DNA from: Nocardioides sp.
GTDB taxonomy: Bacteria; Actinomycetota; Actinomycetes; Propionibacteriales; Nocardioidaceae
Length of the DNA: 6,756 nucleotides
Assembly (NCBI GenBank): GCA_029264225.1
Contig: JARICB010000219.1
Location: 1 to 6,756, forward strand
Direction: 5' to 3'
The first letter of the stretch is position 1; every line of letters begins with the position of its first letter. Shown piece by piece: positions 5,672 to 6,756 of this stretch. Both the position numbers and the translations under genes were made by a program. Under the pieces are notes generated by a model, which saw only the letters and a program-made list of their open reading frames with translations, made no database searches and was not told the origin of the DNA.

Positions 5672-6756
5672 CCGGCGACGAGGTAACCGTCGTCCACGCG
5701 CTGAAGTTGCAGACTGACTTGGTCGTCGATGTTGGCACCCTTGACGGTGCGATACTTCACGTCATAGCTGACGGTGAGTGCTTCCGGGTCGACCTGGATG
5801 TTGCTCGCGTTGGCCTGCGAGATCTTCTGCCAGAAGGCGTTGTAGCGCGCGAAGTCGCCGCTGGCACTCTGGAACTCCGGGCTCAGCATGGCGAAGGCCG
5901 CCCTGCGGTCGGAGGTGACGGTCGCGAGGTAGCTGGTGATGAACGAGGTGACATCCTTGCGAGTGGCGGCGCGGGCTGCTTCCTGTTCGGTGGCCGGGTC
6001 GGTGCTGGCCTCCGTGCTCGGCTCAGCGGGAGTCGAGGACTGTGCCTGCGGTGGCGCGGGTTCGTCCTGATTGATCAGCACAATGCCGGCAATAACTGCG
6101 ATCACGACGAGGGCGGCCGCTCCGAACCAGACGAAGGGGGAGCGGGACCTGCGCTGCGCCGCGAGCGGCGTTGCCGCACTGTCATGGGTAGCGGGGCCGG
6201 CAGGGACCGCCGCCAAGACATCGGTGGTCGGCGTGGCAGCGGAGTCCGGCAACCGGGTAGAGGTCGCACCGATCGCGGCAGGGTCGTCGCGGATCTGGGC
6301 CAAGCGGTCGCGGACGTGATCCATGGACCACCGATCGGCCGGGTCGCGCGCCATCGTCGCGCTCAGCACGTCGGCAAAAGCGCCGGCGTCCGTCAGCCGT
6401 GGAGGCTCCTCATGCACGATCTTGTAGAGCCCACCGATGAGATTGTCGCTGATGTCGTAGGGCGCCCGGCCGGACAGCGCGTGGAAGAGCGTGGCACCCC
6501 GCGACCTCACGTCGCTGGAGTTGTTGGCCCCCGCGCCCGATGCCACCTCGGGGGCCAGGTAGGCCGGTGACCCGGTGACCAGTCCAGTCTGGGTCAGACT
6601 GGCGTCGGCCTCGGCCCGAGCGATGCCGAAGTCGGAGAGCTTGGCCTGACCGTTTCTCGTTACCAAGATGTTGGAGGGCTTCACATCGCGGTGGGTGATG
6701 CCGACGTGGTGCGCCACCGTGAGCGCATCCGCGACCTGCCAGATGATGTGCGCCAC
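5662..6756 (-). CDS. Transmembrane Ser/Thr protein kinase with extracellular NTF2-like domain, N-terminus cut by window edge
   Basis: The last 364 residues of a Pkn-type receptor kinase; the window begins inside the catalytic domain, so the glycine loop and ATP-binding lysine are off-window and no start can be given (the first in-window codon is an internal GTG). Visible in fragment numbering: HRDVKPSN at 22-29 (catalytic Asp24, Asn29), SDFG at 41-44 (Asp42), an activation loop with Thr55, Thr57 and Thr61, APE at 68-70, and the late conserved Arg142 in DPADRWS. Residues 150-205 are a Pro/Ala/Thr-rich juxtamembrane linker with the hexapeptide DSAATP twice. A single membrane helix runs about 208-228. 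Outside, a Ser/Thr/Pro stalk leads to a compact domain at about 262-364 (VTSFITSYLATVTSD, then alternating strands ending in DDGYLVAGES) that looks NTF2/SnoaL-like; no PASTA repeats are seen. The segment usually reading SDVYSLG is SDVRSRG here. It is the upstream gene of a pair with the hybrid histidine kinase. Confidence 0.9.
   Translation of the reverse strand: MAHIIWQVADALTVAHHVGITHRDVKPSNILVTRNGQAKLSDFGIARAEADASLTQTGLVTGSPAYLAPEVASGAGANNSSDVRSRGATLFHALSGRAPYDISDNLIGGLYKIVHEEPPRLTDAGAFADVLSATMARDPADRWSMDHVRDRLAQIRDDPAAIGATSTRLPDSAATPTTDVLAAVPAGPATHDSAATPLAAQRRSRSPFVWFGAAALVVIAVIAGIVLINQDEPAPPQAQSSTPAEPSTEASTDPATEQEAARAATRKDVTSFITSYLATVTSDRRAAFAMLSPEFQSASGDFARYNAFWQKISQANASNIQVDPEALTVSYDVKYRTVKGANIDDQVSLQLQRVDDGYLVAGES

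Noticed and set aside
5707..6570. 287-codon open frame on the plus strand
   Set aside because: It lies wholly antisense to the Ser/Thr kinase, has no recognisable motif, and long antisense frames are expected in high-GC coding DNA.
1..6756. CRISPR array, insertion sequence, toxin-antitoxin or phage-defence system
   Set aside because: No regularly spaced repeats, transposase motifs or defence-type domains were found on either strand.

Overview
The window is high-GC DNA with actinobacterial traits: most coding sequence has G or C in third codon positions, one gene starts with TTG, there is a one-pass membrane Ser/Thr kinase of the Pkn type, and the tRNA encodes its CCA end. Actinomycetota is the best guess; nothing here fixes genus or species.

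Layout, left to right. Positions 1-1425 hold two minus-strand genes: a PIG-L/LmbE-family deacetylase that runs off the left edge, and upstream of it a secreted nuclease with an N-terminal excalibur Ca-binding motif and a C-terminal SNase domain. A 168-base divergent intergenic region (1426-1593) with two small dyads separates these from a plus-strand acyltransferase-3 membrane protein (1594-2763). Then come a hairpin likely to act as a terminator, a second inverted repeat, and a plus-strand tRNA with anticodon CAU (2935-3011). A 185-base stretch after the tRNA has no intact gene but carries minus-strand coding-like sequence broken between two frames. The right half (3197-6756) is a minus-strand pair: a transmembrane Ser/Thr protein kinase cut by the right edge, and immediately downstream a soluble hybrid histidine kinase (PAS-GAF-HisKA-HATPase-REC-HPt).

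The most informative part is the Ser/Thr kinase/hybrid histidine kinase pair. The genes abut within a few bases and are probably co-transcribed and translationally coupled. The first product has an outside domain of NTF2-like appearance and a cytoplasmic Ser/Thr kinase; the second is wholly cytoplasmic and carries a complete His-Asp-His relay. A partnership in which the membrane kinase supplies the sensing the soluble kinase lacks is inference. No stand-alone response regulator lies in the window. The other genes (secreted nuclease, deacetylase, O-acyltransferase) fit envelope or extracellular roles but show no evident functional link to the kinase pair. No CRISPR array, insertion sequence, phage gene or known defence system was found.
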